Assembly (NCBI GenBank): GCA_036475545.1
Contig: JAZGAE010000096.1
Span: 1-13,082, forward strand
Direction: 5' to 3'
Length of the DNA stretch: 13,082 nucleotides
Origin: JAZGAE01 sp036475545
GTDB taxonomy: Bacteria > Pseudomonadota > Alphaproteobacteria > DATDPM01
Shown: piece by piece, positions 1 to 7,504 of the stretch
Position numbering within the stretch: position 1 is the stretch's first letter
Layout of the letters: the number at the start of each line of letters is the position of its first letter
Notes under the pieces: model-generated
Database searches by the model: none
Seen by the model: the letters and a program-made list of their open reading frames with translations, nothing else
Told to the model about the DNA's origin: nothing
Made by a program: the position numbers and the translations under genes

Positions 1-140
1 GTGACAGCGCCAGCGCCCGCCACTCCCATGCCCGCCACCCCCATGACGGTCAACGTGGCACCCAGAAAAGCCGTCCTAAGCCCCCACCGGCCCTGCGTCC
101 CAACGTCGAGAGCCTGCGCGTTCTCAATTTCTTTTGCCAT
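1..140 (-). CDS. Partial CDS, N-terminus of an unrecognised protein with a hydrophobic segment
   Basis: An ATG at 140-138 opens a leftward frame with no stop up to the window edge (46 full codons seen). The peptide starts MAKEIENAQALDVGTQGRWG. A hydrophobic, Gly/Ala/Val/Met-rich stretch follows at about residues 24-46, which could be a membrane segment or uncleaved signal. G-rich SD-like sequence lies just upstream (AGGGG three bases from the ATG, and GGGGG further up), and a promoter-like pair lies at 210-238. I do not recognise the family. It is divergent from the type I secretion operon, so it could be a secretion substrate or accessory protein, but the visible part shows neither RTX repeats nor a LapA-type retention module. 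The start is supported by the SD and the promoter; the function is unknown. Confidence 0.5.
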   Translation of the reverse strand, partial: MAKEIENAQALDVGTQGRWGLRTAFLGATLTVMGVAGMGVAGAGAV

Positions 141-209
141 TGTCCCCTAGCCCCCGAAGAAAACCGGCAGGTCGCAACACACGAAGCGCGACCTTAACCT
201 TAACTTTGT

Positions 210-238
210 TTTTTAGCCGATATCCCTGACTCCGTCAA
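210..238 (-). promoter_or_regulatory. Candidate sigma70-type promoter for the leftward edge gene
   Basis: Read on the minus strand there is TTGACG (233-238, five of six consensus bases), a 17-base spacer and TAAAAA (210-215, four of six). It would start transcription near 203, giving a leader of about 60 bases before the ATG at 140. Found by eye only. Confidence 0.4.
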
Positions 239-444
239 ATTCAATATTCCTCGCTCTCCTCTACACTTATGGCACGTTGCCCCAGGGTCCTGGGGCCGGC
301 CCGCCATCCTGCGCGAGGCGTGTGCTCCCCGGTTCGCCCCCATTCGCCCCATCATAACCAGATTTGTTAAGAAAACCTGACGGCATGGGCGAGGCCGGTC
401 GTCCAGACGCACAGGTTGAGCCCAGGCGGCGAGTCCAGGCGCGT

Positions 445-476
445 CGGCGGCGCTCCGCCGCCGGTTTCGCCGGCGG
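445..476 (+). promoter_or_regulatory. Two overlapping, mutually exclusive GC hairpins
   Basis: Stem one pairs CGGCGGCG (445-452) with CGCCGCCG (456-463) around a 3-base loop. Stem two pairs CCGCCGG (458-464) with CCGGCGG (470-476) around a 5-base loop. Bases 458-463 are used by both, so only one can form at a time. No T-run or reading frame supports a defined attenuator, and simple GC-rich repetition may explain it. Confidence 0.2.
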
Positions 477-996
477 GCGGCAAGCCAGCGGGCCGTTCGC
501 CCCTTATTCGTAAATCATCGCTTAACCTATGGTCCATAGAGTTCCGCGCGGGCAGGCCCGGCAGGCCCGGGCCGGAGCGACCCTCCACGCAGAGCCCGGT
601 TCATCCGTCCGAGAAACGGTGCTCCTCGATTTGGAGCGGTCTTGTATTCATACCGCATCTTTCTTGACGATCCGGATGAGAGTTTTGAATTTATTGTGTT
701 AGGTTTTAATGTTAATGAATCGAGCCCGCAGCCAACCCCAAGCTCGGGCAAGAGATGAGGATTTGCCAGCCGCATGGCTGGCGATGGACATCGCGACGAG
801 AGAGGCGGGCGGCCTGCGCTCAAGCTTGTCGTCTGCCGTAGCCGCGGAGGCGAATCCTCGCAGAAGACGCATTGGGTACCCCGCGTTCGTTGCCCGTTGA
901 GCGGGCTGGGTCACGCCCGTAAGGGAGCCGCGGCCGGCCGAGGCAACGCCCGTCTCGGGAAGCGCGGGTTTCGCAGGCGCCACGGCGGAAGACGCG

Positions 997-3435
997 ATGA
1001 GTGAGACACCGCCCACGGAAAAGAAGAGCGAGCCGGACGCGAGCCCGGCCCGAGCCGCGCCGGCCGGCAAAGGTGCGGCCGCTCCGGTGGCCGATAAGGG
1101 CGAGTCCAAGCGGGCCAACAAGGGCGACGGCGCCGGACCGGCGGCGAGCGAGTCCTCGCCGGACGCGGAGAAGGCCCCTGCCAGCGACGGCGCGGGTCCC
1201 GCCGGCGCTCGCGCGCTTGCCGTCTCCGCCACCGCCCCGGACGGCGCGCAGGCCCAGGTCGCGGCCGTTCCGGCGCCCGTAGCGGAGGCCGAATCTTCCG
1301 AGATCTCCCTGCTCGCCGTCGAGCCGGACGACCCCTTGCTCGATTGCCTCGAGTTGCTCACCGAAATCCACGGCAATCCGCTCTCGAGTGCGGCCCTCAA
1401 GGCCGGCCTGCCGCTGGTGGACGGCAAGATGACGCCGGACCTGTTCGTCCGGGCGGCCGAGCGCGCCGCCCTCTCGGCGCGGCTGGTCAGGCGGAACCTG
1501 AAGGAAATCTCGCCGTTGACGGTTCCCTGCGTGTTGCTGTTGGAGGGCCGCAAGGCTTGCATACTCAACGAATTCAAGGGCCGGGACCGGGTCGAGGTCA
1601 TCATGCCGGAGACCGGCACCGGGGTCAGCGAACTCACCATCGACGATCTCGCCAAGGTTTACACCGGCACCACCATCCTGGTCCGCCCCGAGTTCATTTA
1701 CGACTCCCGCACCGAAGCGCTCGCCATACCACGGCCGCGGGCGTGGTTCTGGGGCACCATCTTCAGCTCGTGGCGGATTTACATCGAAGTGGTGTTCGCC
1801 GCCCTTCTCGTGAACATATTCATGCTGGCGACGCCGCTGTTCATCATGAACGTTTACGACCGCGTCGTGCCGAACCAGGCGATCCCGACGATGTGGGTCC
1901 TCGCCGTCGGCGCCGGCACCGTGTTCGGCTTCGACTTCGTTCTCAGGACTCTCCGCGGCTACTTCGTGGACGTGGCGGGGAAGAAGGCCGACGTCCTCAT
2001 CTCGAGCCGGCTTTTCGAGCAGGTGCTGGGCATGCGCATGGACTCGCAGCCGGCCTCGTCGGGGGCGCTGGCGAGTCAGCTGCGCGAGTTCGAGTCGCTG
2101 CGCGATTTCTTCACCTCGGCCACCCTGGTGGCGCTCATCGACCTGCCCTTCGTGTTCTTCTTCATCGCGATCATTTGGTACGTGGGCGGCCCGGTGGCCT
2201 ACATCCCGCTTATCGCGGTCCCCATCGTGCTCTTGTTCGGGCTGTTCGTGCAGGTGCCGCTCAATATGGCCGTGCGCAAGACGTTCCGCGAGTCCCAGCA
2301 GAAACACGCCATCCTGATCGAGGCCATCGGCGGCATCGAGACCATTAAGAGCACCCGTGCCGAAGGCCGCCTGCAGAAAAATTGGGAGAGGTTCGCGGCG
2401 CTCACGGCCAAATCCAGCATGCGCTCGCGGCTGCTGTCGGGCATGGCCACGAATTTCACCCTGCTGGCCTCGCACCTGGTCACGGTCGGCGTGGTCATCG
2501 CCGGCGTCTACCGCATCTCCGATGGGCTGATGACCGTGGGCGCGCTGGTGGCGGCTACCATCCTCTCCGGCCGGTCGATGCAGCCGCTGGCGCAGGTCGC
2601 CGGGCTACTCACCCGCTACCACCAGTCGATGGCGGCGCTGAGCGCCTTGGACAAGATCATGAAGGCGCCGGTGGAAAGGCCCCATGGCAAGGTCTTCCTG
2701 CACCGCCCCGAGTTCTCGGGCGAGCTCGAGTTCAAGGACGTCGTGTTCAGCTATCCCCGTCAGGAGGTCAAGGCGCTCGACAAGATTTCCTTCCGCATCA
2801 AGGGGGGCGAACGGGTCGGGATCATCGGGCGGATCGGCTGCGGCAAGAGCACGATCGAGCGGCTCATGCTCGGCCTTTACGAGCCCACCGAAGGGGCGGT
2901 GCTGCTCGACGGCACCGACCTCCGGCAGATCGACCCCGCCGATCTGCGACGCAACATCGGCTGCGTGCCCCAGGACGTGTATCTGTTCTTCGGCTCGGTG
3001 AAGGAGAACATCGCCCTCGGCACGCCCCATGCCGACGACGCCGCGATCTTGCGCGCCGCGAGGATCGCCGGGGTCGAGGACTTCATTCGCCACAACCCGG
3101 CCGGGTTCGATCTCCAGGTCGGCGAGCGCGGCCAGGCGCTCTCCGGCGGGCAGCGCCAGACCATTGCCCTCGCCCGGGCGTTGATCCACGACCCGGCGAT
3201 CCTGATCCTCGACGAGCCCACGAGCTCCATGGACAACCGCTCGGAGGAGCAATTCAAGCTCAAGCTAAAGGAAATCCTTGAAGGCAAGACGTTGATTCTG
3301 ATCACCCACCGGGCGAGCATGCTCTCGCTCGCGGACCGGCTCATCGTGATCGACAGCGGCAGGGTCGTGGCCGACGGGCCGAAGGACAAGGTCCTGGAGG
3401 CGCTCAGTTCCGGCAAGATCCGCACCGCGGTGTAA
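997..3435 (+). CDS. Type I secretion ABC transporter (LapB/LssB-like permease-ATPase)
   Basis: This 812-residue inner-membrane exporter would use ATP to drive an unfolded substrate through a HlyD/TolC-type channel. Residues 1 to about 108 are an Ala/Pro/Lys/Glu-rich, probably disordered extension. A C39-like domain follows (about 110-240; DPLLDCLELL at 112-121). Its Cys117 sits four residues past the position of the C39 catalytic cysteine, which aligns with Pro113, so it is probably a non-cleaving docking domain. Transmembrane segments span about 250-480. The ATPase domain has Walker A GRIGCGKST (611-619), signature LSGGQ (715-719), Walker B ILILDEP with Asp739 and Glu740, and H-loop His771. 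Start: SD GGCGGAAG lies five bases before the ATG, and no in-frame ATG follows until Met144. The fusion-protein gene starts 10 bases after the stop, implying one operon. The family matches the TIGR03375 type by motif recognition only. Confidence 0.95.
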   Translation: MSETPPTEKKSEPDASPARAAPAGKGAAAPVADKGESKRANKGDGAGPAASESSPDAEKAPASDGAGPAGARALAVSATAPDGAQAQVAAVPAPVAEAESSEISLLAVEPDDPLLDCLELLTEIHGNPLSSAALKAGLPLVDGKMTPDLFVRAAERAALSARLVRRNLKEISPLTVPCVLLLEGRKACILNEFKGRDRVEVIMPETGTGVSELTIDDLAKVYTGTTILVRPEFIYDSRTEALAIPRPRAWFWGTIFSSWRIYIEVVFAALLVNIFMLATPLFIMNVYDRVVPNQAIPTMWVLAVGAGTVFGFDFVLRTLRGYFVDVAGKKADVLISSRLFEQVLGMRMDSQPASSGALASQLREFESLRDFFTSATLVALIDLPFVFFFIAIIWYVGGPVAYIPLIAVPIVLLFGLFVQVPLNMAVRKTFRESQQKHAILIEAIGGIETIKSTRAEGRLQKNWERFAALTAKSSMRSRLLSGMATNFTLLASHLVTVGVVIAGVYRISDGLMTVGALVAATILSGRSMQPLAQVAGLLTRYHQSMAALSALDKIMKAPVERPHGKVFLHRPEFSGELEFKDVVFSYPRQEVKALDKISFRIKGGERVGIIGRIGCGKSTIERLMLGLYEPTEGAVLLDGTDLRQIDPADLRRNIGCVPQDVYLFFGSVKENIALGTPHADDAAILRAARIAGVEDFIRHNPAGFDLQVGERGQALSGGQRQTIALARALIHDPAILILDEPTSSMDNRSEEQFKLKLKEILEGKTLILITHRASMLSLADRLIVIDSGRVVADGPKDKVLEALSSGKIRTAV

Positions 3436-3445
3436 CGGGAGAGCG

Positions 3446-4774
3446 ATGGGATACCGCAACGTCTGGGAAGACGCCGATTACATGCCCGAGCTGCACGGCG
3501 CCACGCGCCGCGGTGCGGGGCTCTTCGCCCACCTGTTGTTGATCGTCATCATCCTCTTTTTCGTGAGCTTCTTTTACTGGGCGCAACAGGCGAACCTCGA
3601 GGAGGTCACGCGCGGAGACGGATCGGTCATTCCCTCGGGCCAGATCCAGGTGGTCCAGAACCTGGAGGGGGGGATCATCGCGGGGATCAGCGTTCACTCA
3701 GGCGACCTGGTGGAGAGGGGCCAGGTGCTGCTCCGCATCGACAACGTGGTGGCTGAGCAAGACTACCGTAGGAGCCGCACCCAATATCTGAACTTGAGCG
3801 GGGTCGCCGCCCGTCTCGAGGCCGAGGTCGCCAGCAAGAAGTCCATCACCTTCCCCGACGAGGTATTGAAAGAGGCCGCCACGGTAGCGGTGCGGGAAAA
3901 GGCCCTCTTCAGGGACCGTAAGGCAAAACTCAATTCGGACCTCGCCATTTTCCGCCGCCAGGTGGAGCAACGCAAACAGGAACTCGTGGAACTCGACAGT
4001 CGGCTGAACAAGGTCACGCGCTCCTATCAGCTCGCGCTCGAAGAGATGGACATGACCCGACCGCTGGCCGAGACCGGAGTCGTCCCCAAGATCGACCTGT
4101 TGCGGCTCAAGCGCCAGGTCAACGACCTGGAAGGCGACGCGGAGGCCACGCGGCTTGCCATCCCGCGCGCCACGGCGGCGCTTGCCGAAGCCAAGGGCCG
4201 CATTCAGCAACGGATTCAGCAGGCCCGCTCGGAGGCGCGTCAGGAGCTGAACGAGGCCCGGGCCACCCTGGCGGCGCTCACCGAGATTGTCACTGCCGAG
4301 AGGGACAAGGTCACGCGCACCGACGTGCGGTCGCCCACGCGGGGCACGGTGAAGCAGGTATTCGTCAACACCATCGGCGGGGTGATCCGGCCGGGGCAGG
4401 ACCTAGTGGAAATCGTGCCGATCGAGGACACCCTCCTCATCGAGGCGAAGATTCGGCCGGCGGACGTCGCCTTCTTGAGCGCGGGGCTGCCGGCCCAAGT
4501 GAAGATCACCGCCTACGACTTCTCCATCTATGGGGGGCTGCCGGCCACGCTCGAGGAGATCAGCGCCGATACCATCACCGACGAGAACGGCGAGAAGTTC
4601 TACCGCATCCGGCTGCGCACCGAACGCAACTATCTGGGCACGGAGGCAAAGCCCCTTCCCATCATCGCCGGCATGACGGCCTCGGTGGATATCCAGACCG
4701 GCGAGAAAACCGTTCTAGAGTACCTCTTGAAGCCAATCCTGAAAGCCAAGGCGGCCGCGCTCAAAGAGCGCTGA
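3446..4774 (+). CDS. HlyD-family type I secretion periplasmic adaptor (LapC-like)
   Basis: This 442-residue membrane fusion protein would bridge the ABC exporter to an outer-membrane TolC-like channel. A short cytoplasmic N-terminus is followed by one transmembrane helix (about 26-45). Then come a lipoyl/barrel-sandwich half with the typical QVVQNLEGGIIAGI and VERGQVLLRIDN segments (about 70-105), and a long charged helical hairpin (about 105-285). The second lipoyl half starts at VRSPTRGTV (294 on), followed by a beta-barrel domain. The C-terminus (GEKTVLEYLLKPI) is typical of TIGR01843-type adaptors. GGGAG sits four bases before the ATG, and the gene lies 10 bases behind the exporter, so the two are likely cotranscribed. 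No TolC gene follows: the next gene converges after 12 bases, so the outer-membrane partner must be encoded elsewhere. Confidence 0.95.
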   Translation: MGYRNVWEDADYMPELHGATRRGAGLFAHLLLIVIILFFVSFFYWAQQANLEEVTRGDGSVIPSGQIQVVQNLEGGIIAGISVHSGDLVERGQVLLRIDNVVAEQDYRRSRTQYLNLSGVAARLEAEVASKKSITFPDEVLKEAATVAVREKALFRDRKAKLNSDLAIFRRQVEQRKQELVELDSRLNKVTRSYQLALEEMDMTRPLAETGVVPKIDLLRLKRQVNDLEGDAEATRLAIPRATAALAEAKGRIQQRIQQARSEARQELNEARATLAALTEIVTAERDKVTRTDVRSPTRGTVKQVFVNTIGGVIRPGQDLVEIVPIEDTLLIEAKIRPADVAFLSAGLPAQVKITAYDFSIYGGLPATLEEISADTITDENGEKFYRIRLRTERNYLGTEAKPLPIIAGMTASVDIQTGEKTVLEYLLKPILKAKAAALKER

Positions 4775-4786
4775 TCCGCGTCGCCG

Positions 4787-6457
4787 TCAGTCGTCCGTGT
4801 CGAGGACCGACCCGCTGCCGCGCGGGTCCGTCCACGCCTCGCAGGAGGAGCCGTTCCCCGGCAGCCCTTTCGGGCAATAGACCGCGTTCACCAGGCCCAG
4901 GCTCTCGATCTCGAACACCGAGTGACCGCGCGTGGTCAACGCCAGCAGCCGCTCCTCGCTCTCGCCCGCTTCGTGCAGGACCGTGTCGGGCAGCCCGCTG
5001 TGATGCAAGCGCTTGGCATCGATCGCATCCTCGAGCCCCTCCTCGCCGATCAGGGTTTGCGCCGCCACCGTGGTGAGCGCCGTCGGCGCCGCCGCGCCGC
5101 CGGAGGCCGCCGCCGCGAACAGGAACTCGCCGGTGCTCTCGTTGACCATCAGCATCGGCAGCAGGGCCGTCGTTCCGCTGCCTTTGGCCGGGGCCATCGC
5201 CAGAACGATCCCCGCGTCCCGCACCGTCCGGCCGAGCCCGAACAGATTGTTCATGGTGTACACGCAGGCCACCGCCGAGCCCTCGCGATCCACCACGACG
5301 AAACTGGTGGCCGCGGGGTTCTCGGGAAAGGCGACCGGCGCGGGCGTCAGATCCTGGGCGGCCGTGTGCTGTTCGGGGTCGAACGAGGCCATCAGCTCGC
5401 GCGCCCGCTCCTCACTCGCAACCTCCTCTCCCGAGACGACGCTCTCCCCGCTCGCGTCGAGCCAGCGCCCGCGGTCGGCGAAGGCGCGCATCGAAACCTC
5501 GGCGAACAGGTGCCCGCGCTCCTCTTCCGGGGTTTCCTCGTAGCGCTCGTCGAGGCCGAGCATGACCCACATCTGCGCCGCCATGGGGCCAGCGGCGGCG
5601 GGGGCCGGGGCGAAATGGAGGTGGCGGTCCTCGCCATAGGCCACGGACACCGAATCGCGCCATTCCGGCTGATAATCGCGCAGGTCGTCGATCGTGACCG
5701 CGCCGTCGGTCGTGCCGGCGGCCTCGGCGAAGCGGCGGACCAGCGCCGGGGCCAGCATGCCTTCGTAGAACTCGCCCGGCCCTCGTGTCCGCAACTCCGA
5801 GAGCAGCACCCCGAGGTCGGGCTGGGACAGCACGTCGCCTTCGCGCAAGATCTCGCCGTCCCGGGCAAAAACCTGGCTGCTCTCCGGGTCCTTCAGCAGG
5901 AGGCGGGCGGCGATCAGCAGGTCCTGCGCGAGGGGCTTGGAGACGGTGTGCCCGTCTCGCGCCAAACGCTCCGCGGGCGCGAGCAGCTGCTCCCACAGCA
6001 GCCGTCCGAAACGCGAATGCAGGGCGAACATGCCACGCGGGTTCCCCGGAACGGCGACCGGAACGGGATTGCCGGCGGCGCCGTCCGCCGAGACCCGGGG
6101 AACGAACTCCAGCACTTCCGTCTGCTGCGTCGGGTTGTCGTGAACGACGCACACCCCTCCACCGCCAAGGCTAGCTCTGGAAGGCAAGGTCACCGCCGTG
6201 CTGAAGTACATCGCAACCGCCGCATCGGCCGCCGTGCCTCCCGCCGACAACACCTCCTGCCCGACCTGAACGGAATAGGGCTCGTCCGCCGCGAGGCGGC
6301 CCTGGAAGCCTTGGACGTGGCCAACCGTGCCGAGCGGCGGCGGCGGCACCGACTCGCACGCGCCAAGGATCGCACCGGCGGCGACGAGCGCCATCCATCG
6401 CCGCGACCGGCGCTCTTGTCGCGGCCCAAAGGCGAGTTTCAAATCCTGGCCTGGCAT
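4787..6457 (-). CDS. ggt: Gamma-glutamyltransferase-family lipoprotein, divergent active site
   Basis: The predicted 556-residue envelope protein belongs to the gamma-glutamyltranspeptidase (peptidase T3) fold, which normally self-cleaves and transfers or hydrolyses gamma-glutamyl groups such as those of glutathione. The N-terminus has Arg-rich residues, a hydrophobic stretch and lipobox LGAC with Cys34; Glu at +2 fits outer-membrane sorting. Family landmarks include LGGGGVCVVHDN, AERLARDGHTVSKPLAQDL, SFVVVDREGSAVACVYTMNN and an oxyanion-type GG (453-454). Where E. coli has TTHYS (nucleophile Thr391), this protein reads ATSFV (383-387), so the nucleophile aligns with Ala383 and only Thr384 remains. 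The usual FRE..P arginine region reads FVPR (118-121). Two C-terminal cysteines may form a disulfide. Start: a longer frame reaches 6679, but SD GGGAGGGG eight bases before 6457 plus the lipoprotein signal fix the start here. Activity is uncertain. Confidence 0.85.
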   Translation of the reverse strand: MPGQDLKLAFGPRQERRSRRWMALVAAGAILGACESVPPPPLGTVGHVQGFQGRLAADEPYSVQVGQEVLSAGGTAADAAVAMYFSTAVTLPSRASLGGGGVCVVHDNPTQQTEVLEFVPRVSADGAAGNPVPVAVPGNPRGMFALHSRFGRLLWEQLLAPAERLARDGHTVSKPLAQDLLIAARLLLKDPESSQVFARDGEILREGDVLSQPDLGVLLSELRTRGPGEFYEGMLAPALVRRFAEAAGTTDGAVTIDDLRDYQPEWRDSVSVAYGEDRHLHFAPAPAAAGPMAAQMWVMLGLDERYEETPEEERGHLFAEVSMRAFADRGRWLDASGESVVSGEEVASEERARELMASFDPEQHTAAQDLTPAPVAFPENPAATSFVVVDREGSAVACVYTMNNLFGLGRTVRDAGIVLAMAPAKGSGTTALLPMLMVNESTGEFLFAAAASGGAAAPTALTTVAAQTLIGEEGLEDAIDAKRLHHSGLPDTVLHEAGESEERLLALTTRGHSVFEIESLGLVNAVYCPKGLPGNGSSCEAWTDPRGSGSVLDTDD

Positions 6458-6521
6458 CGCGGATACCCCTCCCTGCATCGTCCCGGCGGCGGACCGAACA
6501 GGCCGCTCACCCCGAGCCGCG

Positions 6522-6561
6522 CTCCGAAGATCCGCGCGCGAGTCTCCGAAAAGATCGCGCG
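6522..6561. repeat. Imperfect tandem repeat in the ggt leader
   Basis: Two copies lie close together: CTCCGAAGATCCGCGCG (6522-6538) and CTCCGAAAAGATCGCGCG (6544-6561). They fall between the putative ggt promoter and its start codon. They may be binding sites or simple slippage; no function is shown. Confidence 0.35.
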
Positions 6562-6567
6562 CCGGGT

Positions 6568-6596
6568 ATTTAACGTGATATTCCCCCGCCGGACAA
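6568..6596 (-). promoter_or_regulatory. Weak candidate promoter for ggt
   Basis: On the minus strand TTGTCC (6591-6596), a 17-base spacer and TTAAAT (6568-6573) each match the sigma70 consensus at four of six bases. It lies in the 222-base gap between the oxygenase stop and the ggt start, giving a leader of about 100 bases. The gap makes a separate promoter plausible, though readthrough from the oxygenase gene is equally possible. Confidence 0.25.
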
Positions 6597-6679
6597 CGCC
6601 GAACGCGCGGCGGCCGGCAGCGTCTGCTGACGCAAGCGCCTGCGCCGAGCCGCACGATGCGGTGCGCCGGCCGTAACAT

Positions 6680-7336
6680 TCACCCTTGCGCGTCCTGCTG
6701 GAGCGTCACCCCCTTGACCAAGGCGTTGAAGGCGATCGAGACCCTCTCGTCCGCGCCGTAATAAGGGTTGACGTAATGCGCGAGCCAGCCGGGATGCATC
6801 ACCAGCAACCCGGGAGCGGGCCTGATCTTGAGTGTTCCGCCAAACGGATCGCCGGGCGTGGTGAGGATATTTACGCCGGGGCGCGGATCGACGAATTCGA
6901 GCAGGCCGCTCTCGGGCTTGCCCTCGATCGCTTCTTCAACGCTCACGAAGTACACCCCGGACCAGTTCGACAAGGAATGAATGTGCTGCTTGATGTAACC
7001 GCCTTCGCGGCAGACGTTGGCCCACGCAATGACGTTGACCTCGCCGCGCATCCCTTTCGCCTTGGCCCCGAGGGAAAGCTGAGTGAGGCGCGCGATGGCC
7101 TTGTTGATGGCGCCCTTCAGAACCTCGATTTCGGCGAGCTCCCAGCTAAGCAGGTCCTCGCGCGAGCGCCAGCTCCCTACATTGTGTCGCTGAGTTCCGT
7201 CGTCGGCCTTGGCCTTTTCGAGGATCGCCTTCTTGAGATTGCCGTTGATGGCGTCTGCATCCGGCACGGTCAGCCTCAGGATGGGCGTCGGGAAGGCCAG
7301 AAGCAATCCGCTGTTTAGCTGAATGTCGAGCGCCAT
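6680..7336 (-). CDS. Putative 2OG-Fe(II) oxygenase family protein (TIGR02466/PF13759 type)
   Basis: The 218-residue protein has the double-stranded beta-helix landmarks of a small family annotated as 2-oxoglutarate/Fe(II) oxygenases. GGYIKQHIHSLSNWSGVYFV (112-131) carries His118 and His120. GLLEFVDPRPG (144-154) and PGLLVMHPGWLAHYVNP (175-191, His187) follow, then Arg198 in ERVSIAFN as the likely 2-oxoglutarate carboxylate ligand. The first metal motif is H-x-H rather than the common H-x-D; from memory this is usual for the family, but I cannot confirm it. The substrate is unknown. AGGAGG lies six bases before the ATG, an unusually strong SD. No signal peptide is seen, so it is probably cytoplasmic. 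It lies upstream of ggt on the same strand, with no known functional link. Confidence 0.85.
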   Translation of the reverse strand: MALDIQLNSGLLLAFPTPILRLTVPDADAINGNLKKAILEKAKADDGTQRHNVGSWRSREDLLSWELAEIEVLKGAINKAIARLTQLSLGAKAKGMRGEVNVIAWANVCREGGYIKQHIHSLSNWSGVYFVSVEEAIEGKPESGLLEFVDPRPGVNILTTPGDPFGGTLKIRPAPGLLVMHPGWLAHYVNPYYGADERVSIAFNALVKGVTLQQDAQG

Positions 7337-7411
7337 CCCTACCCTCCTGATGATTTAGCGGCGGACCCGCGGGCACGCGCGGGAAAAGCTGCGGTTCGCC
7401 TCCGGCGCAAA

Positions 7412-7441
7412 ACTTCACCACTCCCGGAAGCCCGGTGTCAA
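7412..7441 (-). promoter_or_regulatory. Possible promoter for the oxygenase gene
   Basis: A perfect -35 hexamer TTGACA reads on the minus strand at 7436-7441. At an 18-base spacing the -10 would be TGAAGT (7412-7417), which is only a three of six match. It lies about 100 bases before the oxygenase start. Confidence 0.25.
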
Positions 7442-7504
7442 CCAGCGCGCCCGGAGGAGCCACGGGCGAGGACCGAAAAGGCTTGCTGCGGGTGCGGGGC
7501 CAGC

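Larger units (their letters stand above)
141..996. other. Long gene-poor region between the edge gene and the secretion operon
   Basis: I find no convincing gene here. Visible structure includes a near-palindrome CCCCAGG-gt-CCTGGGG at 280-295, a 13-base palindrome CTATGGTCCATAG at 527-539, and GC-rich hairpins at 445-476 (listed separately). A short inverted repeat GCTCC/GGAGC lies near 620-636. AT-rich patches occur at 190-270 and 660-720. TTGACG at 664-669 followed by AT-rich sequence could hold the rightward promoter of the secretion operon, but no good -10 sits at normal spacing. A 63-codon frame at 709-900 has poor SD and Arg/Ala-rich content and is not called. The length suggests a long leader or complex control region. 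Confidence 0.5.

Noticed and set aside
190..210. TTAACCTTAAC and other TTAA-rich spots as CtrA sites
   Set aside because: The half-site spacing is two bases rather than the seven of the known CtrA motif.
709..900. 63-codon rightward frame before the secretion operon
   Set aside because: Weak SD, Arg/Ala-rich composition and no recognisable family; not enough support for a gene.
820..2475. 551-codon leftward frame opposite the exporter gene
   Set aside because: His/Arg/Glu/Gly-rich antisense shadow of a clear ABC transporter, with no domain; typical of GC-rich DNA.
4922..6676. 584-codon rightward frame opposite ggt
   Set aside because: Arg/His/Gly-rich low-information translation antisense to a recognisable gamma-glutamyltransferase family protein.
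6458..6679. N-terminal extension of ggt starting at the ATG that directly follows the oxygenase stop (TGAATG)
   Set aside because: The extension is Arg-rich and unlike a protein of this family. The downstream start has a strong SD and begins a lipoprotein signal.
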